This document shows positions 1 through 11,849 of a stretch of 64,000 nucleotides of DNA, piece after piece. Origin of the DNA: Lophius americanus (taxonomy: Eukaryota > Chordata > Actinopteri > Lophiiformes > Lophiidae); assembly GCA_037951165.1 (NCBI GenBank), contig JBBDHG010000019.1:7967001-8031000 (forward strand), in the 5' to 3' direction. How positions within the stretch are numbered: the stretch's first letter is position 1; each line of letters opens with the position of its first letter. Under the pieces are notes generated by a model. That model did no database searches and was not told the DNA's origin. It worked only from the letters and a program-made list of their open reading frames with translations. A program made the translations under genes and the position numbers.

Positions 1-1399
1 TTCCCCTAAAATCCACATTTTCTAGTGTGTGTATGTGTGTGTGTGTTAGGGTGTGTGTTGTGAGGAAATGTTTAAAATAATTATGACGATTATGATGAAT
101 TATGGTTTTTAAACAAACAGTGCGTGGGGGAGGGTGGGGTTGATTGTACATCGCAAGCACACTGGCGTCCTCACTTTTACACACGTGATAAGAATCTTTT
201 TCAAAAGTTTGCTTTCATTACAAAAATAGTTTAAGCTATGTTTTGAGGCTGATTGCTTGGAGCTGTCACAATGCTCACGCTTTTCACTATATAGCAGATA
301 TCTTCAAGGGGTCAGGGGTTGATGTTTGGGGGCGACGCTCCACGTTTTAAGGCATAATGGGCACCAATTTTGACGGCATGTGATTGATTTTTCAGTCTTT
401 GACGTGACGCAGACGGCTGACTGAGGTTCTGCAGAAAGGGTTCAGGTGATCTTTAGGCACTCTTTGAAATCATATGAAAGAAGGAGCAAGGAGATGGACG
501 CTAGAGCATTGTCTGTGGCGTGACTTGAAGCACCGTCTCATCGAGTGAGCACACCCAGCACCCTTGTCTGCTTGCTGGTACATCGATTCAGTGAGAAAAT
601 AAATAGGATAAAAACACAAATCTTTGGGATATTACTAGAGAGATTAAGATGAGTACCACGTTTGTTTCAGTCAACAAAGAAGGTGTTGATGGTGGAAAGC
701 TAAGCAGACTATATACATGAGCTTTACTACAAGTCGCAGTACAAACAACAAAAAGGCCTCTATGCACTTTGTAAGCATCCACACAAACATACACACACTT
801 GCACACACGCGCACAAATAAACACACACACTCGCACAAATAAACACACACACACACGCGCGCAAAGAGGTGTAGTGTCAGATTTCTGTCATAGCTGGAGA
901 TAAGCTGAGCGGGCTTGATATTGGAATAGAATATTAACAAAATGGCCACGCATACATCAAAGGTGAGAGAAAAAAAAAAAGAATAGAACAAAGAAACAAT
1001 TCAAGTTCTTTGATGCAGAGTCAGTGTACAAAGTATAAAGTACCTGCATATGTGATACATGACATATAGGTCAGCTATAAAAAAAAAAAGGCCCCCTAAA
1101 AAGAGTGCTCTCTCTCTCTCTAGAAACAGAGCGTGAAATGGCCACATGGAGCGCTGAGAGAACTGTCTGCCATAAGGGGAGCTTATCTTCCCAGGTCGTT
1201 CAGAAAATGCACCAACTGTTTTCTTTTTTTTGGCTTATTTCAGTGTCTGGAATTTGTAGAGAAACCAAGGCAAGAGAGCACATAGGCATGACCAAATGTC
1301 CCCTCTGTGTGTTTTCCCATCCTTCCCTTTCCCTGTGCTTGCAATGGGTTGGGTTTAGCTTTTTGTCGTTTCCTCTGAGAGGATTCCAAACACGGCCGC
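1..1399 (-). other. spred2: 3' UTR of the SPRED2-like gene, incomplete
   Basis: The stop codon is at 1402-1400 and no further coding sequence is seen leftwards. On the coding strand I find no AATAAA between 1399 and 1, so the poly(A) site either lies outside the window or uses a variant signal (an AGTAAA occurs near 722-730). Two dinucleotide-rich tracts lie in the stretch, at 25-60 and 781-863. Family transcripts generally have long 3' UTRs, so a UTR longer than 1.4 kb is plausible. I see no gene on the plus strand here. Confidence 0.6.
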
Positions 1400-2188
1400 T
1401 CAGCTCAGGGCCTTGTGTCGGCCCCCGCAGCAGCCGCACCTGAGCCCCGCCCGGTGGCAAGCATGGAGAGGCGGGTAGAGGCAGAGGCAGGGCGCCACGA
1501 GAGATAAGCCGAGCAGAGCTAACCAGCGGGAACCGAATCGGCCTCCCCCGCTGCCCTCGCCCCCCTCACAGGAGCAGGGGTCCGAGTAGTCTCCCTCTGG
1601 GTCTGACATGCAGTGGTAGAGCATTGTGTCTGCTAGCCACATGCAGCTGACCCTCCGTATGCATGCCCGCACAGGGTCCGGAGCATCTTGGCACCGGCCT
1701 CTCCGGTTGTCAGAAATGTAGAAGGCTTCTCCACAGTGCTCACATTGAGCGCGCTCCATCCCGTCCTCCTTCCGCCCTTTACCCCCATTGGTAGATGGAG
1801 AGGAGCTTGGGAGGAAGGAACGAGGCTGAGAGGAGACCACAGAGTAAAAGCCTTGGCGATACAAGCCGACGTGGCCCTTGTTAACCAAAGCACCGAGGGC
1901 GGGGTCTGAGTCTGAGGGCGACAGGGCCGGTGCCATCGGATAGGTGTAGTCATGTTTCTGTGCCTCTGTCTTGGCAAAATGGACATAGGACTCAGAGTCT
2001 TCCATTTGGATGAACTTGTCACGCACAGTGGCGTGGCGGTAGTCCTCATAGCCCGTCAGCCAGGGGCGATCCACCTGGCGCCCATGATGCCGCTCGGTGG
2101 TTCGTTCCCAGCTGCGCTCCCGAGGGTTGATGCGGACGATTTCCTCATCCTCCTGGAAGGTGACATGACGAGGAAGCCGAGACAACGG
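1400..2188 (-). CDS. spred2: SPRED2-like coding exon 6, KIT-binding region and Sprouty domain
   Basis: The last coding exon gives residues 205-466 and ends in TGA at 1402-1400. After P-L-S-R-L-P-R comes the KIT-binding region (about 211-277) with E-E-I-V-R-I-N-P-R-E and T-G-Y-E-D-Y-R-H-A. Between these two motifs there are about 14 extra residues (E-R-T-T-E-R-H-H-G-R-Q-V-D-R) that I do not recall from mammalian SPRED2. The Sprouty domain runs from about 353 to 462, with C-E-H-C, N-R-R-G-R-C-Q-D-A-P-D, I-R-R-V-S-C-M-W, M-S-D-P-E-G-D-Y-S-D-P-C-S-C and a final C-G-C-C-G-G-R-H-K. These Cys are palmitoylated in the family and hold the protein at membranes. At residue 389 the usual Cys of C-M-W-C-A-D is Leu (codon CTA, 1634-1636). 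The acceptor is CTCCTTTTAG at 2189-2198. Confidence 0.97.
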   Translation of the reverse strand, partial: PLSRLPRHVTFQEDEEIVRINPRERSWERTTERHHGRQVDRPWLTGYEDYRHATVRDKFIQMEDSESYVHFAKTEAQKHDYTYPMAPALSPSDSDPALGALVNKGHVGLYRQGFYSVVSSQPRSFLPSSSPSTNGGKGRKEDGMERAQCEHCGEAFYISDNRRGRCQDAPDPVRACIRRVSCMWLADTMLYHCMSDPEGDYSDPCSCEGGEGSGGGRFGSRWLALLGLSLVAPCLCLYPPLHACHRAGLRCGCCGGRHKALS

Positions 2189-2403
2189 CTAAAAGGAGGG
2201 AGAGAATAAAACGTCAACACTTTTACAGGCACAATCAAGCAACTGGTCACTTTAACGGTTTGTTTAACGTGAGCAGTAAACAACAACTTGAATTATTTTT
2301 CTAATAATGTTATTTAGACAAATATTTTCATGGGAACTTGAGTCCGTATTAAAAAAAGGAATATTTCATCCGGTGCATTGTAACTCTCTATTCAATGACA
2401 CAC

Positions 2404-2562
2404 CTGGTCCAAAAAGTAGTGGTCTGAGAGCCGGTATGGGTCATGGAGGTCATGGCGATGTCCCAACATGCACTTGTGTCTCTGCGGAAGAGGCGAGGAC
2501 TCGAGCGGCTGCAGTGAGCTCTCCAGTTTCTGTGAGGAGTTGGATGAGCTGTCGGTGGTGTT
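2404..2562 (-). CDS. spred2: SPRED2-like coding exon 5, linker
   Basis: The exon encodes 53 residues (152-204) starting N-T-T-D-S-S-S-N-S-S-Q-K, which matches the SPRED2 linker T-D-S-S-S-N-S-S-Q-K. It then has a Ser/Leu/Pro-rich part and a basic H-K-C-M-L-G-H-R-H-D-L-H-D segment that corresponds to the Y-T-L-G-H-L-H-D segment of SPRED2, ending S-D-H-Y-F-L-D-Q. The acceptor is GTCCCCTCAG and the donor is CAG/GTGTGT. It is 159 bp, exactly 53 codons, phase 0 at both ends, so skipping it would leave the frame intact. The neighbouring intron 5 is short (215 bp). Confidence 0.94.
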
Positions 2563-5500
2563 CTGAGGGGACAAACAAACACAGGATGCGGGCTGAGAAC
2601 TCCTCTGTGATTGGATACACCCAATAAATAGTTTGTATAAGAGAACCCCATGATTGGACAAACAAAAACAGGAAGTCTCGGCGCAGCTCCGACTGAGAAA
2701 ACAGGAAGGGTGAGCTCGGATTTTGGAGGCACTGCGGATCAATGCGTGCCGTTCCAAGGTTGATTAAAACCATCTGCCATAAAAAGCTCATCAAGAATTA
2801 AGTAATAATCCAACCTAAAATAGATATTTGCAACATTTGAGAAAATTCAGTAACTGTGCTGTTCCCAAAATGTCTGGTTGACATGGATAGTTTGGTCTGG
2901 TAGTCAAATGAATCCACAGTGGTGACAGCAAGTAAGAGCTGTGATAGACGTCGTCTGAACCAACCCAGAGGAGGTTGCTGGTAGTCAGGAGAAATAATCT
3001 AAAAACCTTCAGCACAGTCAGTATCTTTTGTAAGCTTCAAGATTAATTATTCTATAGTCAAAATAAAGAGAACAGAATATTGAGATACCGCAATGTCTTT
3101 CTTAATTTCCCCACTACCCTCAATTTCACTTCTCACATTCCACCTTTCCTTCTGTTTTGTGTGTGTGTGTGCGTGTGTGTGTGTGCGTGTGTGTGTGAAC
3201 GGTATCCTGTCCCCTTTCCTCTAAAGGCTGCTCTCAGGTCTCCATTCCAACTCAAACGTTGGACACGCTCTAGACGGTCGGGCCACTGCTGTGGAGCACT
3301 CAGGCAGACAGATTGCAGACATGCACACTGGGGGCCAGTCTTTATGGGGTGTTGCTATGTGCAGGGACAGGACGTGAAAACTCCTGTCTCATCGTGTTAC
3401 AGGAGTCCCACCCCGACACTACATTATACTACTAATTGTAGCTATAAGGACACAACACATTTAGTGTTGGCAGTAAAAAGAAATCTCTGTTCGGGTTACA
3501 TTAGAGTCTGCTCTGAGGGGACGGTGCAAAATGGGGGAGGCACTTCAAATGGTTTCGTAATTTCTGGGTAACGTCTTTTTTTACTTTGGTGCAGGGGAGA
3601 GACAGAACTTTAAATGGTTAGGTTTTCAATCAGTAAAGAGGTGAATGAAAATGGAAATACACATACTGTTACCTCGTGTAAGCCATGATGATTTTCATTC
3701 TTCCTAGTTTCAGGGCAGTTGGAGCAAACATGACACCCTGAGCACAGATGTTGAGGATGTATTCATCGAATGAACTCGAGATGGGCAAGATTACATCAGT
3801 AAGAAGTCCAAAACTTCTGTTTTCGCTTATTTTACAAAATATCGATCGTGCCAAAACTTTGAAATGACAGCATTAAATGAGATATTCAGGGCTCACAAAT
3901 TTGATAACAAATGTTTTACCGGTGTTTTTGACGATGTGTACATCATCTAACAGTTTTAGACATTTCTTGTGAATGTGTGTTCTTGGACTAATCTAATAGG
4001 ATTTATCATCTGAGGAACATGAATGTCTATACTCATTTCAAATGTATTACCTCTAGTAGTTGTTGATACCTGTCAGACTGGGCCAAAGACATGGACTGTT
4101 TTCATATATACATACAGCGGGCTCGTGGCTGGCCCTGAGCTCCCGCAAGCTTTAGACGCTCTTCTAATGTTAGCTTTAAACCTGCTATGTTCCTCGGGGG
4201 GATTTAATTAGATGTGTGTGATTAAGTTCGTTGTGGCTAAGTTTTTCGGGGTTGCTCCCCCAACAGCTTATTCTGTCCTTACCGTTGTTATAAATTGCGA
4301 GCTTTGTGTTTTTTTTTAATCTGGTTTACTTGTGAGATGTTTGGAGCTCATGCTTGGCGTGTGGATACGGTGCATATGTGCAACCGATCTCCAGTGTCTC
4401 TGCTTGGCCAATTGCCGATTTCATCAAACTTGGTGCCGATCGATCGGCTGGCCAATCTGTGAACCTGTAATTTTTACATACTCCAGTTATATTCAAATAA
4501 TTCACCATTTTCCGCATTTCTTGTCCAACATACCATCAATCCATACTAAACTGTATTTCTTAAATAAAAATATGGGTTTTTCCAAAAATAACATATCCTT
4601 CAGGAAACCCTTCAGGAACCAGTTTTCTCAAAATTTTAAGAAACTGATAAGATTTGACCTCATGTGGTGAAATGTGGCATTTAAATGAGCCTAAAGCCAC
4701 GTTTATGAATTATTTGTAAGCGCTATATGACCCAGATATGGTGTGTGTGTTAGTGTGTATGTGTGTGTGTGTGTGTGTGCGCGTGCGTGTTTGTCTGTCT
4801 GCTGAAGCTATCCCTATTATATCCTGTTTCCCACATGGATACCGCCATGCTGAGAATTTCCCCCAGCTTTCTTGCAAAGCCCTTAGAGCAGCTGGCCAAA
4901 AATAACATGACATGCTGCCTCTGCTCCAGGCCCCGCCCCACTGGAGAAGACATAACCAGGGGAGGAGCTGATATGGTTTAAAGCCAGTCCCACTCTGGCC
5001 TCCATGGCTGCAACTAATTCAAAACACAGATCAGAATTTCTGCTGTGAGCTTAGACTGCACAAGAGGACACAGAGAGGCAGAGGAGTTGAGGGGAAGAAT
5101 TTATATTTCTGGACATCCTCCCTCTATATATCCTGGCCTAAGGCTGGACAGACGGCATTTCAAGTTATTTTCTGACACGAAACATGTCCCAACTCAAAGC
5201 TTGGGAGAATTTATCCTTCAACAGGCCCATCTCGCTCTCTTGGGATGAGCCCAGAATTGCTTCAATGGCTTTCTCTCCCCCTGTTGTGAATGAGCCAAAA
5301 TAGACAGAGGAAGGGTTGGGTTAAGTTTAGGTTTGGTGTACAAGGAATAATTTAGGAAAGCATGTCCATCCTAGACGCCTCCTCCTGCTGGAACTGCTAA
5401 CTTTAGAGGTTATTAGAACAGGCTAAGCAAGTAGTACTGAGAGCATCATTGTATCTCCTAGTTGTGACCATGTGATTTTAGGGCCAGTGGCAATGTTAAA

Positions 5501-8500
5501 TTTGACTGTGTGATGGTTATTTACACGGCAAAACGAGGCCTGTTGAATTCTCATTGAGAAGAAAGGGTGAAATAATAGAGGCTTGTATCGAACTAGCATT
5601 TTTTGGTCGCCATATGTCATTTCAAATTTTAATGTTATCTGTATGTTTTTGGTGTTTGCATATCTGAAATCTTCCTCAATGCCCTGCAGAGGACTGAGCA
5701 TTCGAACCATCAGGGAGAAGAAAGCAGGAATGACAAAAAAGAATGCAGCAAAAATGGACGATGTCCATAAAGACCTGCAGTTGGTATTCTGATACGCCTT
5801 ACTGTTAGCCCCTTTTGGTTGGTTGTGGAGGTAGTAACAGAGTGGAATCTATATAAACGGAGAGAGCTGGCAATAGATTAAGATACATCGGTAGTGTCAC
5901 AATTTCATGTGCGACCCAGAACCGAGCGATTTCAATAAAACTATCCTTATAATGCTTTTATGAATATTTTACAATGAGTTTATTGAGTAAGCCTTGAATA
6001 CTTTGTAAATCATTAATAAGCTGTTATAACTCATTAAATAAAAAAAATAGTGACTGACCTGTTAATTACCAATTAGTGAATCCATAATGGTGGGTGAAAC
6101 ATGTAATTAGAATTACAAATGACTCTAAAGGTGTCTATAACCTAAATATTAACATACTTGTAGACCATATATAAATCTTTTATAAGGGTAGTCTTATGGT
6201 AAAGTGGTACAATTATTTTTCCATGGCATGTTGATGACATTTGTAAAAACATCACACTTCACAGATGCTATTAAAAACCATTTGTTTTTAAAAAAAAAGA
6301 TCCCACACTCGGACATTTTATGCCACCATACAGAACGATCTTTGCCACCCTATTGTGCAAGATTAGGTAATTTTATATCCAGATAATGACACATAGTGGT
6401 AGTTGAAAAATGACATGACATAAAATCACCAGATGGAAAGGCATATTACAATTTGAACAATTGATTTCTCCTTTCCTTAGTAGGTTTTGGATTACAAATA
6501 TGGATACAGGCTGGTAATTCATATTTTCTCTCATGCTTCAGAAGAATGTGTGTGATGGTCTGATGGCTGTTGCTACTTTTTCTTCAGCAAAGGTTTTTGG
6601 TGCCATTATAATGGTGTACCTTAAACAGAACAAGGGTAGCCATTTCCTCTGTTAAAAAATATACTATTTGGACAAACTGCATTAAATTAAGTTATTTGAA
6701 CGAAGTATAAAATTAAAAATAAATAGTCTGTCACACTATTTTTATAACAAGCATCTATGGAGGTTTTTACAAAAAAATGAAACGAGCGGCCGAAGTTTAT
6801 TTTGTGCTAATATAGGAGCTTTGTAATCAACAATAATGGGGTATCACTGAAAGCCTCTATTTTCCTGCTCAATTTCCAGGGTAGGTCCACCCGCGCCCAG
6901 CACGGTATCATCCCTCCACCCCTCCTTCTGTGCTTGTATGTGTCTCTGTGGTGGCTGCACACTCCCAGAAGAGCACCTATTAGTCTTGGCTCATACAGAC
7001 AGCTTGAGTCGAAGATGAACCACGAAGCACTTCCTCTCGTAAATCACTGGCTCTGCACTAAGCTGGGAAACAGCTGCTGGTTTGGCGGCAAGTCGCTTTT
7101 TCAACTGTGGGGGCGGAGAGGGTGTGGGTCACCAGGAGAGGGAGCGAGGTGGTGGGATATAGGAAGTGACCTTGTGACCCCGCCTGCTGCTCCTGGTGTC
7201 AGGTTACAGGTTGGGGGTCCTTCAAGTGTCAGTAGGACCAGATACACAAAATAACACACACTTACTGTGAGTGCTGTGGCAGGTATACAGGACAGGAGGG
7301 GACACCAATCCCGGAGTTTAAAAACTGCTCTATAGAAGAAAAAAAGTCCTGAGACATTTGGAATGCAGATGATTCCTTTACAGTTTCAGCTGAGTAGTTG
7401 ATCAGTATGCATTTACTTTAGTCCCAACTCATTGTACTCGCATGTAAATGATAACCTGTCTTCAACTGCCGATTGGAATTGTTGAAGAAAACCACCGCCA
7501 GGCAATATGAGGACTAATGGGATTATTTCAATACACTTTGGTATCTTGCCCTGACTTGGTCGCCTCATTTACACATCCTATGCAACGAGGGTCTGGTACG
7601 CTTTTTTTTAATACCCGCCTCTCTTGATATAAAAGCAATGATGGCGTAATGGGATGTCTGAGTTGGTGTTGTTCTGTGACGGCAATGCAGGTAATTAGAG
7701 TCTTGAATCCGACATCTATATCAAAGGAAGGCACTAAAGCAGGATGGGGCATAAAACTAGCTAGTGGTGGTTTGCAGCTAAATTGAAAAAGAAGAACATT
7801 AACCAATAATGTCTTCAAACTGATGAAATATAGTCAGATCTGGGAGCTCCTTACCCTCAGAGCAGAGGAATAGATGAAACGCCATGTTAAGGAAGGGTAA
7901 ATTAATGTTTTTTGCTATGTTAATCCATGTTTAGAAAGGACCACGAATATTTAGGACAATCCCTCCAGCTGGCCATTTAAATGACAAACTGGAGAGGTAT
8001 TATTCCGTTGCCATTTTGTTAAAGACATTGTAGAGAAAGTGCCTTCATTACGCCACTGTGGCACAATGTCTATGTTATAAGGGCTCATGTTTCAGCCGAG
8101 CATTGAAGTGATTTGTATCTCCGTTACAAGGGGACAACCCACTTGAGGCTGTGTTTTTAACTGATAATGTTCTTAGCTTCCAAACGAACCGAGATCACTT
8201 CCATGTTCCTGCAAATACTCCACTTACGCATACACTGATGAAGAACTGCTAATAAATTATGTTAATTTGCTGTCCAACATGTCTCATTTCCTTTAAATTC
8301 CTTTTAAAGTAGTCTATTATTTTCTTATTTGAAGGGCTTTTTCTATGAGGCCGGATATGTTTGGGTTTCACAAGCTGTAACCTAACTATTGCAACTGCAA
8401 ACCAATGAAGGATCAGTAAAATGAAGCAGATGTCTTAAAGTGCAACCAGGGATGCAGGAGAGCAACTAAACTTGAAACCACAGAGATCCAGTTCCAAGGC

Positions 8501-10643
8501 ACAAAAGCACTGAGAGCTGAATACAAAAACGCCTTTCTCTCCAGTCTCCTGCATATCAAGTGAGTCATGCAATACAAGCTGGTTTGAGGGGGAGAATTGG
8601 GGGTCCTTACAGGTTGGATGCAGTTGGTGAGAGGTCACTGCCCGAATTGGGGTAATCTAAGAATGGCGGGCTGGGTGACCTCTGGCCCCACACTTGAGAT
8701 GGTCTGTCTTATACATAGCTGAGCACCTCTTCGCTCAACTGCTAGCACAAACAGAAAATAACGCGGCACAAAGTGATCCGACGCAGCCGGAATTATCAAT
8801 AGAAAGCCCTGCAACGTTCATCGGAGTCTATACGGGCCTAAATCAGTAAGCTCAAACTGGAAATTTGAAAAAAACCTTAACCTACATGACTGCAAAACCT
8901 ACAGCAGGGACTTTCACCTGCAACCCCCATACTACTACCCCATACTACCGCTACTTGGTCTCTCCTTGCAAACCAGACGCTGAAAAAATACTTACAAAAA
9001 CACACGCATGAAGGAAAAAAGACCAAAAGACTCTCAAATGCACTTCATAAAACCAAAATATAAAACTAAAATTAAATAATTTGCCTGCCTGTGTTTTATT
9101 TTTCAGTGGAACTTTGCAGCTTTCCGGTGCCAAATGTCTCTTTCAGTGCCAACAAAACTTTTTCCAATACAAGTCTCTGAATGCCAATGTTTCCTTTTTT
9201 CAGTTCAGGGGCTGTTTTCTATGCCAAATACTATTGTGGATGCCAAAATCTACAGTCAAAATTCTAAACCCATAAGCCAATACCAAAGCAGGACCAAACA
9301 GGCCTGTGTTAAACCTAGGTGGGGTTCTGTGTGTTGTGTTTAAGGGCATCATGTACAGAATATGTTGGTTGCTGCACAGGTCTCGACGCTGGTGGGTTCT
9401 CTCCTGGTTACAGAGAAGTGGTTTACGGTAGAGTTGGAGCGGATGAAGGGAGGGGGGGGTATACGAGAAATAACTATTTACTATCTAACTATTTTTTATT
9501 TTCCCACAACAGATTTCATGAGAAAGCAAGACACATTTCCAACTGTATAAAAGAGTGAAAGAGAGGAGGTGAAAGAAACATAAGCAGCATGGAACCAGGT
9601 TTCTAAGTTTTTATATCGTCTCACTCTTATTTGGCCGGAGGCTATGTACCACTGCTCCAAACCAAATACTAATCAGTCAGTCAGTCAGTCACCGACACAC
9701 TTTATTGCTAGCGGGTCAAGATGATTTAGAGACACTGCTATTGTAAGTCCATACATTGTTTCTTGAAGGTGCTGGATAGAAAGAAAGTTTGAGACTGGTG
9801 CCTATAGTCATTAATTTGTTAGCTTGTCCTGGATTGTATTAGGCCACAACATCAACACAGCTCCTTCCACATTTGTAATGTAAGCCTGTTGGAGAGATGG
9901 TAGAATGCCATTTCTTCAAAACCAAACTTTTTTGGAGCATTCTACCCAAACCTAATCTAAGAAAACTGAGAATGTTATGCAGGTATAATCTGATGCGCTG
10001 GAGCAATGACGTGGATATAATCAATCATGCTTATTTGACTTATTTCTGGAAAACCTGATGTACATATTTAAATAACAATGGGAAAATTGCCAGAGAGGTA
10101 AAAAGGATTCAGTGCTAAGACAAAGTATCTGACACCCTTTGAATTTCTTCTGTTTGTGTGCATCTTACGCTAAACTGAGTCAGTCTTTCTGAGAAAAATT
10201 TACCATAAAACAAAGGTAACCTGAGTAACCACAAATTGCAGGTTTTAAATGATAATTGTAATTTTTGAACCAGAAAAGATGATTTTACACCAACTTGGCA
10301 CTTGCAAACTGTACGGATTTGCTCCAAACCTCAAAGCCCATCCCAGCAGGTGGTGAGCCCACAGGGCGGTGGCCACATGGAAAACGGCCGGCTCACCAGA
10401 CATTCAGCAACAAGCTCACCTCCCAAGTCTGGCACCAGAAGGGTACCCCAGTTTCCCTCCCGCTGGTGAGTTATCACAAATTAATTTGTTAAATATTGTT
10501 TGAAGATCAAACACAACTCAGTGTGAGATACACACTAAAATAACAGAAACTGGGTGGACGTTTAATTCATTTTCACTGCATTGTTCGTGGATCTCTTACT
10601 TTGTGTCAGATAGAAAGATGTTGAAAGTAGGAAACAGGCTTAC
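2563..10643 (-). other. spred2: Intron 4: no gene seen
   Basis: This 8.1-kb intron has GT-AG ends and no reading frame I can defend. It contains GT microsatellites at 3158-3198 and 4741-4790, a GTC/CAGT tetramer run at 9671-9690, and an AT-rich repeat-like block at about 5940-6205. The stretch 4910-5070 is richer in GC with a TTTAAA box at about 4977 and could be a regulatory element or alternative exon, but nothing confirms this. The stretch 7960-8170 is complex, non-repetitive sequence. Confidence 0.7.
5940..6205. repeat. AT-rich interspersed repeat, probably a non-autonomous DNA element
   Basis: The block is built of short AT-rich words (ATAAGCTGTTATAACTCATT, TAACCTAAATATTAACATAC) and ends TTATAAGGGTAGTCTTATGGTAAAGTGGTAC. 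I recognise this style (rows of TTAATAA/TTATAA words with a final ATGGTAAAGTG) from short dispersed elements common in teleost introns. No coding capacity is visible and the ends are not defined. Confidence 0.35.
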
Positions 10644-10708
10644 GGTAAAGACGTCGTCATCGCCCAGCTCGCCTTCATTCTGGAGTGCTGTAGAGGAGGT
10701 GGTGGAGC
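10644..10708 (-). CDS. spred2: SPRED2-like coding exon 4, Ser/Thr-rich linker
   Basis: This 65-bp exon completes the Gly codon and encodes S-T-T-S-S-T-A-L-Q-N-E-G-E-L-G-D-D-D-V-F-T (two stretches that match the start of the SPRED2 linker, with the E-L-G-D-D-D-V-F-T part essentially unchanged). The acceptor is TTTTCCTCTGTAG and the donor is ACC/GTAAGC. The length of 65 keeps the frame between exon 3 (phase 1) and exon 5 (phase 0). It is too short to stand out as an open reading frame and was found by family match and splice sites. The linker is expected to be disordered and to join EVH1 to the KIT-binding region. Confidence 0.93.
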
Positions 10709-11597
10709 CTACAGAGGAAAACAGCTATCAGTGGATGATGTGTCTGTAACTCCAAAGAGGTGAAGTTTTCATTTCACTTTGTTTCCTCTTTTACCAACTC
10801 TCATTAACATTGCGAGAATCCTCAGGGCAGACATGGATAGGGTATCCAAAAAACTGGGTCAGATATAGGCATCAGGGGTGGGCCCAGGTGATTCATCTGC
10901 CCAGTGGAACAGGGAATATTGATGCTTTTCATCATCTTCCCTATGACAGATGTCATGGAGGGGTCTATTTTCTGTTTTTTGTTTTTTTTATGGGTGACGA
11001 ATCTAGATACAATTGATGCATATAAATAGAAAATGGAGCTAGAAAGGAAGTCAGGGAGGGGATCACCGGCGTTGTCGGTGGTCTGTTGTCTCTTAATGTT
11101 CTTGTTCTACATTGCTTTCAGTAGGACTCTAACTTCTACTCCTGATATTACCCTGTACCCCAAAACATACTTTAAAATCAAAACAGTCCTATAGTTGTGT
11201 GATCTAAAGATATACATACCAATGTGGGACTTTGATAACTTTCTGAATCAAAGCAAACATTTAGGAAACAGATGTTCGAGTTTGATGATGGACAAAACTC
11301 ATTGCCGATGCCGTTTAAGACTTTCTACCAATGGATGGTGACTTCTGTCTCGCTGCTAATGAAGAGGTTTCTGCTCATGGCCAAACTTAATTTCATCTTT
11401 ACATGAAGTGTGTTTCTTCAAAGTACATCCCTTCAACGTTTACTGAACACATTTGGAAAGAAAAATGTTTTCATCACAAGCGAATCTTCATGACGCTTCT
11501 TAACCCCTGGACCAGAATTCATTTAGAAAAGTCAACTGCATTTGGTCTCAAGAACTTCAGCGCCCTACAGCCGTAACAGTACGAACCAACAGCATAC
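10709..11597 (-). other. spred2: Intron 3: nothing seen
   Basis: This 889-bp intron between the EVH1 and linker exons has GTATGC at its start and CTCTGTAG at its end. I see no repeat copy, no reading frame and no obvious element in it. Confidence 0.8.
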
Positions 11598-11766
11598 CTT
11601 CAGACAGGTCTTCGATGGCTTTGCGCACGCCCCTTTCGAATGCTCTGGCATCAGCCGGACTCTGGAAGGACAGGCCACATTTCCTGTCATCCACCTTCCA
11701 ATGGTGAAAAGTGGGCGTCGCTGTGGTATACACAACGTCCTTCCTCAGTGGACAGTCGAGGATCAC
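11598..11766 (-). CDS. spred2: SPRED2-like coding exon 3, second half of EVH1 domain
   Basis: The exon encodes residues 74-129 plus the first base of a Gly codon. It carries P-T-F-H-H-W-K-V-D-D-R-K followed by G-L-S-F-Q-S-P-A-D-A-R-A-F, the family signature of the last EVH1 strands, and then the C-terminal helix (E-R-G-V-R-K-A-I-E-D-L). The intron before it is only 83 bp and has a clear acceptor (TTTACACAACACA on the plus strand side of CCTGT reads as a weak pyrimidine tract then ACAG). The donor is GAAG/GTATGC. The two exons together give an EVH1 domain of about 115 residues, the usual size. Confidence 0.96.
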
Positions 11767-11849
11767 CTGTTTACACAACACACATCATTCTTACTTCATT
11801 CTGAAATATACAGAACAATGATTTGCCTTCTGTTGATGCCGTATTTTAC

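Noticed and set aside
1688..2209. Plus-strand open frames over the last SPRED2 exon
   Set aside because: They are antisense shadows of the long, GC-rich coding exon on the minus strand and resemble no protein.
10330..10480. GC-rich patch in intron 4 next to exon 4 considered as an extra exon
   Set aside because: No family match, and exon 4 already joins exon 5 in phase; it may be an old repeat.
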